From assembly GCF_000247695.1 (NCBI RefSeq), contig NW_004624732.1, forward strand, positions 24,136,636 through 24,200,635: a stretch of DNA of 64,000 nt, read 5' to 3'. Below the pieces are notes generated by a model. That model had not been told where the DNA came from. It made no database searches and was given only the letters and a program-made list of their open reading frames with translations. The translations under genes and the position numbers were made by a program. The stretch is from Heterocephalus glaber. Lineage: Eukaryota > Chordata > Mammalia > Rodentia > Bathyergidae. Below are positions 1-11,842 of the stretch, in pieces; within the stretch, counting starts at the first letter, position 1, and every line of letters starts with the position of its first letter.

Positions 1-2193
1 CCTCAGGTTCTCTATTTTTTTTTTATCTGTGTCCTCTCTAGATTTATTAATCATGTCTTGCACTATGGGTACAATCTCTGCTGTTATGTGAGAAATTATT
101 TCTGATATCATTTTTTCCAGATCCTCTTTTGTTGCCAGTTCAGGGAGTCCAGATGGTTGAGTATCAGATTGTTCCATCTCATTTCCCTTTGAAGTTGCTT
201 TAGGTGATCTCAAAGTCTGGTTTTGAGACTTGTTTGCATGTTCTCATTTCAGCTGGGTGGAGTGGGAGTGGGGGGGAGGGATGTGTGCTGCTGGCACCTG
301 CATGGCTCACCTTCTTGGTGCTGGGGCCAGTGGTACAGCGGCCCGGAATGTTCACCTCCTCTGTGCTGGTGGCAGCTCTGCTCCTTGTCCACTTTCATGT
401 CTGATTTTAGTGATTTGACTCTTTTCTCCTTTTTCTGGGGTGTTCTCATTTTAGAAATTTTAATTTTGGTGACCTTTTCAAAAGATCAGATTTGGTTTCC
501 TTATTCCTCTCCACATTATTTTATTATTCTCTATTTTATTTATCTCTGATATAATTTGTTTTATTTCTTTCCTTCTAGTAGCATTGTTTTCCTTTTTGGA
601 ACTGCTTAAAGTGTCAAGCTAGGTTGTTGATTTGGGATCTTTTTTCTTTTTGAATGTAAGCATTTGTAGTTGTAAACCTTCCTCTCATAACTTCTTTCAC
701 TGCATTAAATAGGTTTTAGTATTTTACCTGTTGTTAATCTCAAAGTGTTTTATGATTTCACTTATAATTTCTTATTTGACCCATCATTTATTTAAGAGTT
801 CGTTGTTTGCCACTTATTTGTGAATTTTCCATTTTCTTTTCTTTACTGATTTTTAGTTTTATTCCGTTTATAGTTTCTATCTTTTAAAATTGTATTGAGA
901 CTTGTTTTGTGGCCTTATATATGGTCTATCTGAAGAATGTTCCATGTGCATTTGAAGAGAATGTATGTTCTGCTGTTACTGGTTCAATTATTCTGTATAT
1001 GCCTGTTGGATCTAGTTTGTTTGTAGTGTTGTTCAAGTCTGTTTTTTTTTTTATTAGTCCTTTATGTGGTTATTCTGTCCATTTTGAAACTGGAGCATTG
1101 AAATGTCCAACTCCTGTAGAACTGTCTATTTCTCCATTCTCTCTTGTCAGTTTTTGCTTTATGTGTCTGGGGCTCTGTTGTTGGTCTATATATATTTATA
1201 ATTGTTTTATATACTTGATGGATTGACTATTTTATCAATATGTAATATACTTCTTTGTACTGTAATACTTGTCTTAAAGCCTATTCTGCCTGATATTTGT
1301 AGAGCTACCCAGCTCTCTTTTGGCTACTAGTGACATGAAATATCTTTTTCTTTTCTTTGTTTCACTTTTAATTCATTTATGTCTTTAGCTCTAAAGCAAA
1401 TATCTTGTAGACAGCATATCATTGGATTATTTTTTAGACTTGTTTTACAAATCTTTAACTTTTAGATTAGAGAGGTTAATCCATTTACATTTAAATTAAT
1501 TACTATTAAGGAAGGCCTAATTTCTACCATCTTGCTGTTTGTTTTATGTTATGTCTTATACCTTTTTATTGTTTAATTTCTCTATTACTGATTTTTCATT
1601 ATTAATTGATTTTGTAGTAGATTTTATTAGTGTACTATTTGATTCTTATCATATATATATATATATATTTTTTTTTCATAGTAATTATCCTGGGGATTAT
1701 ACCTGGCATCTTTAACTTTATAACTATCCAGTTTGCATTAATACTAACTTGATTCCAGTAGTATTCTACATCACTAATCACTGAGTAGCTTAGTTTCTCT
1801 TTATATGTGCTTTATGTCCACCTTTGTTGCTTTTGTCACAAATTACATTTTTATATGTTGTATGATCATTGATATAGATTTATAATTATTGATTTATGCA
1901 TTTGTCTTTTAAATCATGTACAAAATAAAGTAGTTACAAATAAAAACTGCAATACTATTACCTTCATATTTATTTACCTGTGTACCTATGTACTTCCTCA
2001 TGTGGTTCTGAGTTCTGGCTGCAGTCCTTTCATTTCAGTCTGGAGAACATCCATCACCATTTCTTGTAGGAAAGATCTGCTAGTAACTAATTCCTTCAGG
2101 TTTTCTCTATTTGGGAGTGTCTTACTTTCTCTTGAATTCTTTAAGAATTTGCTGGTTATTAAAATCTTGGTTGATTTTTTTCTTTCAGAAGTG
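1..2193 (-). mobile_element. L1 fragment, antisense 5' region
   Basis: From about 600 to 2,193 the plus strand reads like the complement of an old mammalian L1 5' region. Recognisable phrases include TGGTCTATCTGAAGAATGTT, TTGATGGATTGACTATTTTA, AGACAGCATATCATTGG, TTTAATCCATTTACATTTA-like text and ATAGATTTATAATTATTGA. The first 600 bases are T-rich and probably belong to the same element but are less certain. Reading frames are broken everywhere. Confidence 0.65.
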
Positions 2194-2212
2194 TAAGTTT
2201 ATCCTGATGAAA

Positions 2213-3890
2213 TTAAAATATCAGATAAACACTAACACAATCACAGTAGGGGATTTTAACACCACACTTTCACAAACAGATAGGTCAACTAAATAAAAAA
2301 CAAATAAAGAAATTTCAGAGCTGAATCACATATGGACTTAATGGATATACACAGAGTATTCCTCCCCTCTACAACAGAATATACATTCTTTTCAGCAGAA
2401 CATGGAACTTTTTCCAAAATAGATCACAGATTAGTCCACAAAGCCTGCTTAAGTAAATATAAAGAACAGAAATTACTCCCATGCATACTATCAGGCCACT
2501 GTGCAATGAAAATAGAAATTAATGACAGAAGAAATTTTGAAAAAGGCAAAAATTCCTAGAAAATTAACAATATAATACCAAAGAACCAATAGATCACAGA
2601 GGAAATCAAGAAGAAATTTAAAAATTTCTGAAAGCTAATAACAATGACTATATAACTCACTGAAACCTCTAGGACACCAAGAAAGCAGTTGTAAGGGAAA
2701 ATTCATCACAATCAGTGCTCACATTAGGAAAACAGAGCAAGCTCAAATAGACAATCTTATGAGAAATCTCAAGATACTTGAGAAACAGCAACAAACCAGC
2801 CCTGAACTGAAATTAAGAAGGGAAATTATAAAGATGAAAGTGGCAATCAATGAAATTGAGACTAAAAACCAATTAAAAATCAATGAATCAAAGAGCTGTT
2901 TTTTCTTCTTTCTTTCTTTTTTTTAAACAGGGGGTGGGGGTGGGGTACTGGGGTTCAAACTTAGGACCTTGTGCTTACAAGGCAGGTGTGATGCCACTGA
3001 ACTAAATCCCCAGCCCAAAGAGCTGTTTGTTTTAAAGACTAAATAAAATAAATAAGCCCCTAGACAGACTTACCAGGAGAAAGAGAGAAAAGACTCACAT
3101 CAATGAAATTAGAAATGAAAAAGGTGAAATCACAATAGACTATGTAGAAATCCAGAAGATATTAGTAACTACCTCGAAAAATTATATTCCAAGAAATTAA
3201 GCAAATTTTGAAGAAATGGATAGATTCCTAGACACATGCAAATTAACAAAACTAACCCAAGAAGACATAAATATACTTAACAACTCAATAACAAGCAATG
3301 AAATTGACACGGTAATAAAGAATCTATAAAAAATGTCCAGGACCTTATGGATCACTGCTAAATTCTACAAAACCTTTAAGGATGTTATATCACCAAGCTC
3401 TTCAAAGAAATTGAAAGGGCCGGAGTGTTCCTCAAATCATTTATAGAAGCTAGTGTCCCACTGATGCCAAAACTAGATAAAGACCCAACAAAAAAGGAAA
3501 CTATAGGCCAATCTCCTTAATGAACATAGATGCAAAAGTCCTCAATAAAATATTAGCAAATAGAATGTAGCACATTATCAAAAAGATCATACATTATGAT
3601 CAAGTAGGTTTTATCCCAGAGAAGCAAGGAGGTTCAACATACATAAATCACTAAATGTAATACAACACATAAACAGAAACAAAGTAAAAAACCATATGAT
3701 CATATCAATAGATGCATGAAAGGCTTCCAACAAAATCCAACACCTCTTAATGTAAGAATCTTGAAGAAAGCAGATACAGAAGAAGGACCTTACCTGAATA
3801 TGATAAAGACTATTCATGACAAACCAATAGCCAGCATTATACTAAATGCGGAAAAACTAAAAGCACTCCCCCTAAAATCAGGAACAAGAT
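2213..3890 (+). mobile_element. L1 ORF2 fragment (endonuclease to reverse transcriptase), decayed
   Basis: Translation shows L1 ORF2 endonuclease text: VGDFNTTLSQTDRSTK, then MDLMDIHRVFLPSTTEYTFF, SKIDHRLVHKACLSKY and SGHCAMKIEIN. Reverse-transcriptase text follows with several stops; the expected DAEKAFD reads as a stop after IDA near 3,707. The fragment is interrupted by a minus-strand SINE at 2,902-3,016. It is non-functional. Confidence 0.85.
2902..3016 (-). mobile_element. ID-type SINE inserted in L1, with 12-bp target-site duplication
   Basis: The plus strand shows a T-rich tail complement followed by GTACTGGGGTTCAAACTTAG and CCACTGAACTAAATCCCCAG, the complement of a tRNA-derived ID-like SINE. 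AAAGAGCTGTTT occurs at 2,890-2,901 and again at 3,017-3,028, a perfect 12-bp duplication. Confidence 0.85.
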
Positions 3891-4324
3891 AAAGATGTCC
3901 AGCAGATTTTATGCTGCTGATTTCCCAGGAAAAGCTTTGTTGTGGCTGGTTTTCCTGATACGAACTCAACTGTTCCTGTCCTTGGAGGAGCTTGGGTCCT
4001 CATTGTTGGTGGGAATGGCTGCTGTTCTCTTTGGGGGAGCTCTGATCTTTGTCTTGAGCAACACTTTCTGGATCCAGTGCAGATGGGTCAGCCTTCTATA
4101 ACTGATCCTTCACCCTGCTGACACAGACTTTCGGTCCTTTCTGGTGCAGATCCTTGATACAGATTTGCATGAGACATTGCTGTGGGCTCTAGGCCTCTGG
4201 CTGTACTCATGGAGGACGTTGCGGTGGGATCCAGGGGCTCAGATGGATTGTTTGGGTCTCTAGTGTGCAGACAAATCTCTTGCACTCTTCTAGATTTGAC
4301 TTTTTGGGTGAATATTATAAAATA
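3891..4324. other. Unassigned segment between L1 parts
   Basis: This stretch replaces the expected L1 ORF2 middle. It contains a 68-codon plus-strand ORF (3,895-4,101) with a hydrophobic stretch but no recognisable domain. I do not recognise its origin. It may be another repeat, an LTR fragment or a processed-sequence remnant. Confidence 0.3.
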
Positions 4325-4688
4325 CAGTGGACCTTTGACTTAGGAACCAAATTTGTTTGAGAGGGGTGGTTGTAATTCAAGTTGGTCAATTGAAGGGTCC
4401 GTCTCCTCTACACAGCCTTCAAATCCTCTCTCCTGTATACAGCAGATCTCAGTGTCCTTAGAGAGACATTGGCCCCAGATTTCTCAATTAACCTTACACA
4501 GGAAAGGATGTGGTAATGTTCCTTCCAGAACGCTTTAAGGGTTAAATCTGTATCTGGGAACATGTGGAAGCACAAGTAGCCAGGATTCAGGTCATAAATC
4601 AAGACTTTGCTCCTGAGTTAAAACTAAAATTCTGGTTGCAACCCAAGTTGTTATTATGTCAGACCAGTTGTAACTCAAGGGTCCACTG
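4325..4688 (-). mobile_element. Tigger-derived MITE with TA target site
   Basis: A 364-bp element starts CAGTGGACCTTTGACTTAGG and ends with the complement (…TTGTAACTCAAGGGTCCACTG), flanked by TA on both sides. Its interior (about 4,385-4,560) is the reverse complement of the 3' coding part of the Tigger at 14,783-16,660 (16,137-16,320). It is therefore an internally deleted relative. Confidence 0.85.
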
Positions 4689-4788
4689 TAACCCTATAAA
4701 TTATGTGTCCTGTATTAAATCTATTTCCCTTGTAAACCACTTACTGCAACAATCACAAGTGGGATTGTGTTAGACTACAAAGCTTTGG

Positions 4789-6055
4789 TACAACAAAAGA
4801 AACAATCAGTAAAGTGAAGAGACAACCTATAGAATAAAAACAAAAAAATTGCCAGCTACTCCTCAGACAGAGGACTATTATATAGAATATATAGAGAACT
4901 CAAAAAATTAAACCACATAAAATTAAAAATCCAGTCAAGAAATGGGCAAGAGAAATTAATAGACACTTCACAGAGGAAGAAATACAAATGGTCAACAAAT
5001 ATTTGAAAAAAAGGGCCGGGGATTTAGCTCAGTGGTTTCGCTGCCTGCTGCGCAAGCACAAGGACCCGAGTTTGATCTCCGGTACCAAAAAAACAAAACA
5101 AAAAACAACAAAAAACCCCCAAATATATGAAAAATGCTCAACATCTCTGGTCATTAGAGAAATCCAAACTAAAACAATGCTAAGATTCCATTTTACTCCA
5201 GAAAAATTGGCAATCATTAAGAAATCAAACAATAACAAATGCTGGTACGGTGGTGGTATAAGGAACCCTCCTTCCTTTTGTGGGAATGTAAACTACTACA
5301 ACCACTATGGAAATCAGTATAGAGATATCTCAAAGAACTGAAATTAGAAATTCCACATGACCAAGTGATCACCCTGCTAGATATTTTCCCCAAGGATCTT
5401 AAGACACTATACTACAGCAATACATGCTTACCAATGTTTATAACAGCACAACTAAATCCTGGAAGCAGCCTATGTACCAATCAACAGGTAATTGGATAAA
5501 GAAAATGTGGTACAGCATCTATATATAATGAAATACTGCCCTGTTATAAAGGACAGATTTGAGACATTGTAGAAAAGAAAATGGGTGCACCTGGAAAATA
5601 TAATGTTGACTGAAATAAACCAGGCACACAAGTTTAAATACCATATACTAACTCTCATTTGAGTGAGGCAAAGTACAAAGAGATTGATACAGGGTGAATA
5701 GAAGAAGACTAGGAAATGGATCTCTTGCAATAGGGAAGTGGTCCAAGGGAAAAAGTGGGAGAAATGAGGAGGAGGAGAAGAGGAAGTAAGTAGACTAAAG
5801 ATATGCCATGTCCAAGAACCTAATAACCTCAGTTAATGTAAACAATATATGCATAACATGAGTTAAGATTAATAATACAATAAGAATGAAAAATGGGATG
5901 AGGGAATTGGAGAACGAAGAAGGGAGGGGGAGAAAAGGAGAAGGGGATTAAAGAAAGCCACAGGCTGTGGAATGTACCTGTAACCACTCCCCAAACTGAT
6001 TGTAAAATGCATGAACTACAAACATGTACTAATAAAATTAAAAGGTACAAGGTAA
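4789..6055 (+). mobile_element. L1 3' end (ORF2 C-terminus and 3' UTR)
   Basis: The text fits the end of L1 ORF2 and its 3' UTR: AGCTTTGGTACAACAAAAGA, AAATGCTCAACATCTCTGG, GTAAACTACTACAACCACTA, and then a purine-rich 3' UTR ending near AATAAAATTAAAAGG. A SINE interrupts it at 5,013-5,120. It is in the same orientation as the ORF2 fragment at 2,213 and may be the same original element with the middle replaced or deleted. Confidence 0.8.
5013..5120 (+). mobile_element. ID-type SINE in L1, with target-site duplication
   Basis: GGGCCGGGGATTTAGCTCAG marks a tRNA-derived ID SINE with A/B-box-like text (GAGTTTGATCTCCGG) and an A-rich tail. AAATATTTGAAAAA left and AAATATATGAAAAA right (5,121-5,134) form an imperfect 14-bp duplication. 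Confidence 0.85.
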
Positions 6056-6225
6056 AAAAGAAGTTTAAGTTTATCATTTTATGACCCATATAATTTCTGC
6101 AAATCTTACTGATTCCTATTGTCTGTCTGGGGGGTGAGGCACAGTAGATGGGCCATTTAAAATGCCACATGCTCACTCACCAACAAGCAACAGCTTCTTT
6201 CCTTGCCAAGCCTTCCCCTGTGCTA

Positions 6226-6935
6226 TGGGTGGAATGTTTATGTCTTCCCCAAATTCACACTTTGATTGTATGAGGAGGAGGGACTTCTGGGATGTGTTTA
6301 GTTTATGAGGGTAGGGCCTTTGTTATGGTTTGGATCTAGTGTTCCCCAAAGGCCGATGTGGTGGAGACTTGTACCCTGCCTGTGGCACTACTGGGAGGTG
6401 GTGAAACTTTTAGGAAACAGAAGGAACTGAGGTCGTTGGGGTCTGCCTTTGAAGGAGATATTGGAACACCTTCCTCTCCCCCGCTTCTTCACTACTGCAA
6501 GGTGAAGAGACTCTGACCATGCAGTCACACCATGATGTATAGTATGGTACAGCCACAGGCCTAAAGTAACAGGGCTAAGTAATCATGGCCTGAAATTCTT
6601 GAAACCAAGACCCAAAACAAACCTGTCCTCCTTTTTAAGTTTATTTCCTCAGGTATTTGCCATAGTAATGAAAATCTGACCAGCACAGTCCTCGTGAATG
6701 GGATTACTGCCCTTCTAAGAAGAGACGCAATGGAAATGTTCTTTCTCATTGTCATGTGAGGACACAGTGAGAAGGCAGTCATCCACAAGCCAGACAGTGG
6801 GTCCTCACCAGAAACTGAACTGGCCAGCACCTTCACCCTGGACTTCTCAGAGACTTGAACTGTGAGAAATAAATTTCCATTGTTTAAACCAGCCAGTCTA
6901 CAGTATTTGTTACTGCATCCTAAGCTGACTAAAAT
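6226..6935 (+). mobile_element. MLT1-type LTR, split by a younger LTR
   Basis: The two outer parts (6,226-6,320 and 6,688-6,935) read as one ancient MLT1-like LTR. Typical phrases are GAGGGTAGGGCCTT, GAATGGGATTACTGCCCTTC, TGTGAGGACACAGTGAGAAG and GTGAGAAATAAATTTCCATT. Only LTR sequence is present; no retroviral genes are seen. Confidence 0.75.
6321..6687 (+). mobile_element. MaLR-type solo LTR nested in MLT1
   Basis: The element starts TGTTATGGTTTGGATC and ends near TATTTGCCATAGTAATG…CAGCACA, the typical start and end of MaLR LTRs. It sits inside the MLT1 LTR, so it is younger. No internal viral sequence. Confidence 0.7.
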
Positions 6936-8664
6936 GCCTGGTAGTTATTTTTAACCAGATTCCAGAGTTCTGCAAGTTGGTCCTAAAAGTTTTTTTCTTC
7001 CCCCACCCCGCCAGATAATTAGTTGTTTTTGTGTAGGGCTGGATCCCTAGAGTTTCTTCATTGGCATTTTCAGTGATATCACTCTATTTGTGTCACTCTA
7101 TTTGTGTCACATCATCTATAGTGTCACTATATTTTGACTTGGTTCCTGGGCCACTCATATCATCAGTAAGGTCTGGAGGCATATTCTGTGGTACCCACCC
7201 AGGGGATCCAGCTTCTCCCTAAGTACCCATTCAGTGGTGTGGTTTCCACATTTCTGCTTTCACAGTCAAAGTCCTCTGGATTTTTCAGTTGTTAATGTTC
7301 TTTATTAGACATGGCTTGGAGATTGCCCAGCACATCCCACTGTAGCCTGGCCAGCCTCATATAAGCCCAAAGCAGCTGTCCTTCTGTTAGTGGATCTTTT
7401 CCATGTAGCCCACAGCAGCTGCAGTGTTATCAGCTGTGAGCCCCTCAGATTGTAACCAGCACAATGCTCAAGGCTTTTTCATATGCACTGCTGTCAAGGC
7501 AATGCCTGCTACTCCATGGGATTGGCCTATTAAGCTCAGCATTTGGAACAGACTACATTTTCTGTTGTTCATTGGAGTGGTTTAATGTGCTGCCCAGGAA
7601 AGGGTCAAAGTCGGAACTCTGCCAGACCTCAGGCCTTAAGCCCCAAGGCAGGGATGTGCATGAAGAATGATATGAAGGAGGCCCTGCAAGGGAGCACAGT
7701 GAGGGGCCAGAGAAGTGAGCTGGGAAGGAGGAGAAGCAGTAGTATGCACCTGAGTAGGTCATTTTCATGTGTATCCAGTCCAGTGCCACGGAGGAGCTGG
7801 GGTTATTATGTATAAAATACTTAAACATTGCCTGCAGAGTGGTTCTTCATTGGTTGAGATCACTTGTGAGGCATTCATTCTGGCCTGCCCTAACATGAAG
7901 CTGGTGTATACCCACGGCCAGAGAATTTCCCCGAGCAGATGCAGGAAGCTTTGGTGTGTGCAGGAACTGGCTTTCTGGGACCTTCAGAGTGGGCCAAGCA
8001 ATGTGAATGGGACCCTGGAACTGTCTGCTGCAGTCCACAGACATTTATGGGGCTCTAACTGCTTGCCAGGGTAGGGATGTAGCACTGTCTGGGAGATGAG
8101 GTTTATCCTCTAGTGGTGACAAGGGTGATGGGAAATAAGAGTTAGCAAGTAAGGAGGCAGGATAACATCATGTGATGAGGGCTACAGTGTAAAGGAAGTG
8201 CTACTACGAGGCGCGATACTGGGAGGACCTGGGTCTGTGGCCCCTTCAGATTGGGAGACAGGACAGGCTCTCTGGGGAGGGAAGTCTGAACTGAGCCTAA
8301 AGGAGAGCAATGACAATTTCCAGGGCCCAGTGGTCCAGATAGACTAAACAAATGCTAACTTCCAGGGCAGAAGTAACTTTGGCTTGACTGGGGAACAAAA
8401 AGCTAGTTTGTGAATAAGCTCTGGCACATCTAACAAAGTTGTTATGCAATTGTAAAAAATGAAGAAAATCTTTATGAACTGATGAGAGTCATCTTCAGGA
8501 TGAAATTTTCTGGCCCCATGAGTACACTGGGCTTATTTCAGGGCAATGTGAAAGAATATTGACACCCTTCAAGTAAAGAAAGAAAGAAAAAAAAATACAC
8601 AGGCATCTGCTCACTCACGTGAAAAAAGACAAGAAAAATTAACCAGAAAAAGGAGCATGGTGGG
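6936..8664. other. Intergenic sequence without recognised features
   Basis: I see no convincing exon, RNA gene or classified repeat here. Short ORFs of 60-100 codons overlap on both strands without conserved motifs. 8,480-8,600 has an A-rich stretch (AAAGAAAGAAAGAAAAAAAAA) that may be a retroposon tail. Confidence 0.5.
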
Positions 8665-9146
8665 TTAGTTACTTTTCTTGTTGCTGAGACAAAATACCTG
8701 ACACCCAAAGTAAAGAGAGGAAAGGTTTATTTAGCTCCCCTTTAGTTACTTTTCTTGTTGCTGAGACAAAATACCTGACACCCAAAGTTAAAGGGGGAAA
8801 GGTTTATTCACTTTAGAGTTCATAGAGATTTCAGTCCATATTCGGCTGGCTCCAAGGCAAGGTGGCACATGGCAGAGGGACAACAGTTCATGGTGGGCAG
8901 CAGTTAGCAAAAGCAACATGAGACTTTAACAGTATCTTTCTACCCCTTTTATCTTATCCAGACTACTGGGATTAGGGTGGTGACAAACTAGTGAATTGAT
9001 TTAGTAATCACCCACCCTTAATCCTAGCACCCTTAATCCTAGCATTGCACCATGAATCAATCACACACTCTACATTTAGCCACCTCTGAAAAAGCCCTAT
9101 GACCACATGAAACTTTTGGGGGACATCTAGACACAAATTGTAACAG
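8665..9146 (-). mobile_element. MaLR-type solo LTR with duplicated terminal 77 bp
   Basis: The plus strand shows the complement of a MaLR LTR, from TTAGTTACTTTTCTTGTTGC to GGACATCTAGACACAAATTG. The first 77 bases are present twice in tandem (8,665 and 8,742), with the first 46 bases identical. It is antisense relative to the LTR at 6,321. Confidence 0.7.
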
Positions 9147-9717
9147 GTGGTTAGAAGTGGAAAGAAAGGATTTGAGAGAGGCAGAAAGAAGGATGACATA
9201 AGAATGGGGTAGGAGGAAGTGACACTTCTCTATGTTTTTTGGATTAGCTTTGACTCTCAGAAATTTTACAGTGTTTCACATGCTTCCAAAACCAAATATA
9301 TAATTGAACTAGAATAAAGGAGGTTCCTAAGGTGAAATACAAGCAGTATTAACTTAATATAGGATAACCATATTATATGATGTGGGGAAGAAAAGAAATA
9401 GTCTAAGAAAGTGAAAAAGAGTATCTCAACTAGTTATTATAAGACTAAAGACCAAAAAAGTATACACAGATGCAGTCGCTTAGTTATTAAATGAGAATCA
9501 TAAGAGGCTGAGCATTCTAAAACATTTTGTGTATCCTAGAATTGAACAAACAAGTAAATAAATTAGAGGTGATGGGTGCTGTTTTTCACTGTTAAATAAA
9601 TTACAAATAAGGAAAAGGAGAAGCTAAAATGAACCCTTTAGTGTTGAATTAAAGTTAGAGATATCAGTATGAGCTCATGATATTTGCTATATATACAGAG
9701 ATAATTGTAGATGTGTA

Positions 9718-10110
9718 TCTTAGTTACTTTCTCATGGCTGAGACATAATACACAACACCCACAAGTTAAAGGCAGAGGGGTTTATTTGCACTCATAGTTT
9801 GTAGAGGTTTCAGACCATAGTTGGCTGGCTCCAAGGCAGAGCAGCATAGTGGAGGGGCATGGCAGAGGAGAAACAGCTCATGGCATGGTAGCAGGAAGCA
9901 GTGAGGGATCAAGGGAGGAGGAGGGAGATAGACCCTTCCAGGCCATGCCCCACCTCTTCCCACCAGGCTTCAACTCCCAACATCACATCCAGCTATAAAC
10001 TAATCAGGGGACTAATCCAGTGATAAGTATCATACACTCATGATCCAGTCAAAGCCACAAGTATGAGTGTGTGAGGCTTTGGGGGGACATCTAGATACAA
10101 ACCATAACAG
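9718..10110 (-). mobile_element. MaLR-type solo LTR
   Basis: The sequence runs from TCTTAGTTACTTTCTCATGG to GACATCTAGATACAAACCAT. It is related to the LTR at 8,665-9,146 and in the same orientation. It contains the typical GTTGGCTGGCTCCAAGGCAG segment. No viral genes. Confidence 0.72.
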
Positions 10111-10789
10111 CATGCATGTGTGGGTGATTATACACATGTATACCTCCCAGGTCTGTCTGATGGGAGGGCCCAAAACAATAGCACTCAGTGGCAATGAGCA
10201 CAATTAGTGTTCAGACCTGGATTTCTAAGCTTCAGGCTCCAATTAGAGAAATCAGGGCTCCTTGGAGAAACGTGTGATTTCAGGGCTGACAGAAAATGTA
10301 CTAGAAAGGTGAGCTTGGTGGTACTGAAGAGTAAAGAGCTCCCCCTAAAGAGCTAGAGGCACATAAGACATAAAGAGATAGCAATAGAGATGACAGTCAC
10401 TCTTGCCAAGAGTTCCCAATGGCCAAAGGTGGAAATTTTGAACAAGAAAATAAATGTTGAATAAAACAACTATTTATCTGTCTAAACTGTATTGGTAATC
10501 AAATAAATAGGTAAATGGGGGAGAAGAGACAGGTCTTCCTTACACTAGAATTCCAGTTGATAAGTGTAGGAGAAAAAGGAAAATAGAAAATCTCCATTAA
10601 GCAAATATCATGGTAATCATCATTGCAGACAAGATCCTGTTCAATGGATACTGAAGTCTGAAGGGAAGCAAGACATGTACAATGTTAACATATACTGGTA
10701 TTTGCCAATATAATAATTACAAAGGGAAAGATAGTGATTTTATAGTGGAAAGAACAAAAGACCAATTTAACTAAATGATCTGGGTGAAT

Positions 10790-11290
10790 GTCACCAGATA
10801 ACATCATGAATCTTTTGATATGCTGCACCAAGAAGGATGCCTCTTTTCTCCTATTTTTGCTTTCTTTTTTTTTTCCTGTTGGTCAAAAATGCACAATTTA
10901 ATTCCAATTATGAGTAAGCCTCAGACAAGCCCAGATTGAGAGATACCCTTCAAAATGGCCAACTTCATGAAAGACTAAATCTGGGAGCTGGCAGAGATTA
11001 GAAGAAACAAAGGAAAAATAACAACTAAATGCAATGTGGAATCTTGGATAAGATTTTGGTGGAAAAAAATGATATTGAAGACTACAAAGAAATTTAAATA
11101 AGGCCTACAGTTGAGGTGACAATATTGTACTAATTTTACAATTTTTGGTTTTAAGAATTGTATTTAAGATGTCAAATGTTGGGGAAACAATATGTATATG
11201 AGAACTCTGTTGTTGTTGTTGTTGTTGGTTTTGCAATTTTTCTGTACTTCTAAAATTAGTTCCATATAAAACAATTAAAAACAAACACAA
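10790..11290 (+). mobile_element. L1 3' end (old)
   Basis: CAACTAAATGCAATGTGGAA, TATATGAGAACTCTGTTG and TTGCAATTTTTCTGTACTTC resemble the 3' end of old L1 subfamilies. It ends in an A-rich tail (AACAATTAAAAACAAACACA). A GTT run lies at about 11,208-11,226. Confidence 0.6.
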
Positions 11291-11729
11291 AGGTCAGTTT
11301 GATTAAAGACAGTGAGGAGAATGGAGAATGGGTGCTGGAGATGAGATCAACAAGGTAGGCCAGGACGGAAGTCTGGGAGGTCTGCCAGAGGCCCTAGGAG
11401 GAGTACGGCTTTGTTCTGAGTGTGGTGGGCCACAGGAGGGTGTCAAATCTAGGCTGAGGGATCTGATGAGTGTCTTAAGAAGGTCACTCTGTAGAGAATG
11501 GATTGTAGGGAGGTGAGAGGGTGGGGAGGCTGGGGAGGAAGCTCCTGCAGCTGACTAGGTGAGAGAAGGGTTTAGACTAGAGAGAAAAGGAAGCAATTAT
11601 ATTTTGTGTATATTTGGGGGTGGATGAGTTGGTAGCACTTCACGGTAGACTGGATGTAGAATGTTATGATGCAGAATATTCAAGGGTAGTGGGTTAATGT
11701 AAGTTCTTCAGGAAAACACAACTGAGAGA

Positions 11730-11842
11730 ATGAGAGTGAAAGTGAGAATGGGAGGGAGAGGGAGAGCTAGAGGGAGCAGGAGAGGGAGGGAGGGAAGGAG
11801 GGAGAGAGAGGAAGGGAGAGAGAGAGGGAGAGAGAGTAAGGA
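11730..11842 (+). repeat. GA-rich low-complexity tract
   Basis: The sequence is almost only G and A, with many GAGAGG and GGGAGGGA units. One strand is polypurine over about 110 bases. Confidence 0.8.

Noticed and set aside
5013..5120. tRNA-like sequence (also at 20,683 and 53,723)
   Set aside because: The A/B-box-like text belongs to ID SINEs with A-rich tails and target-site duplications. No tRNA cloverleaf is kept.
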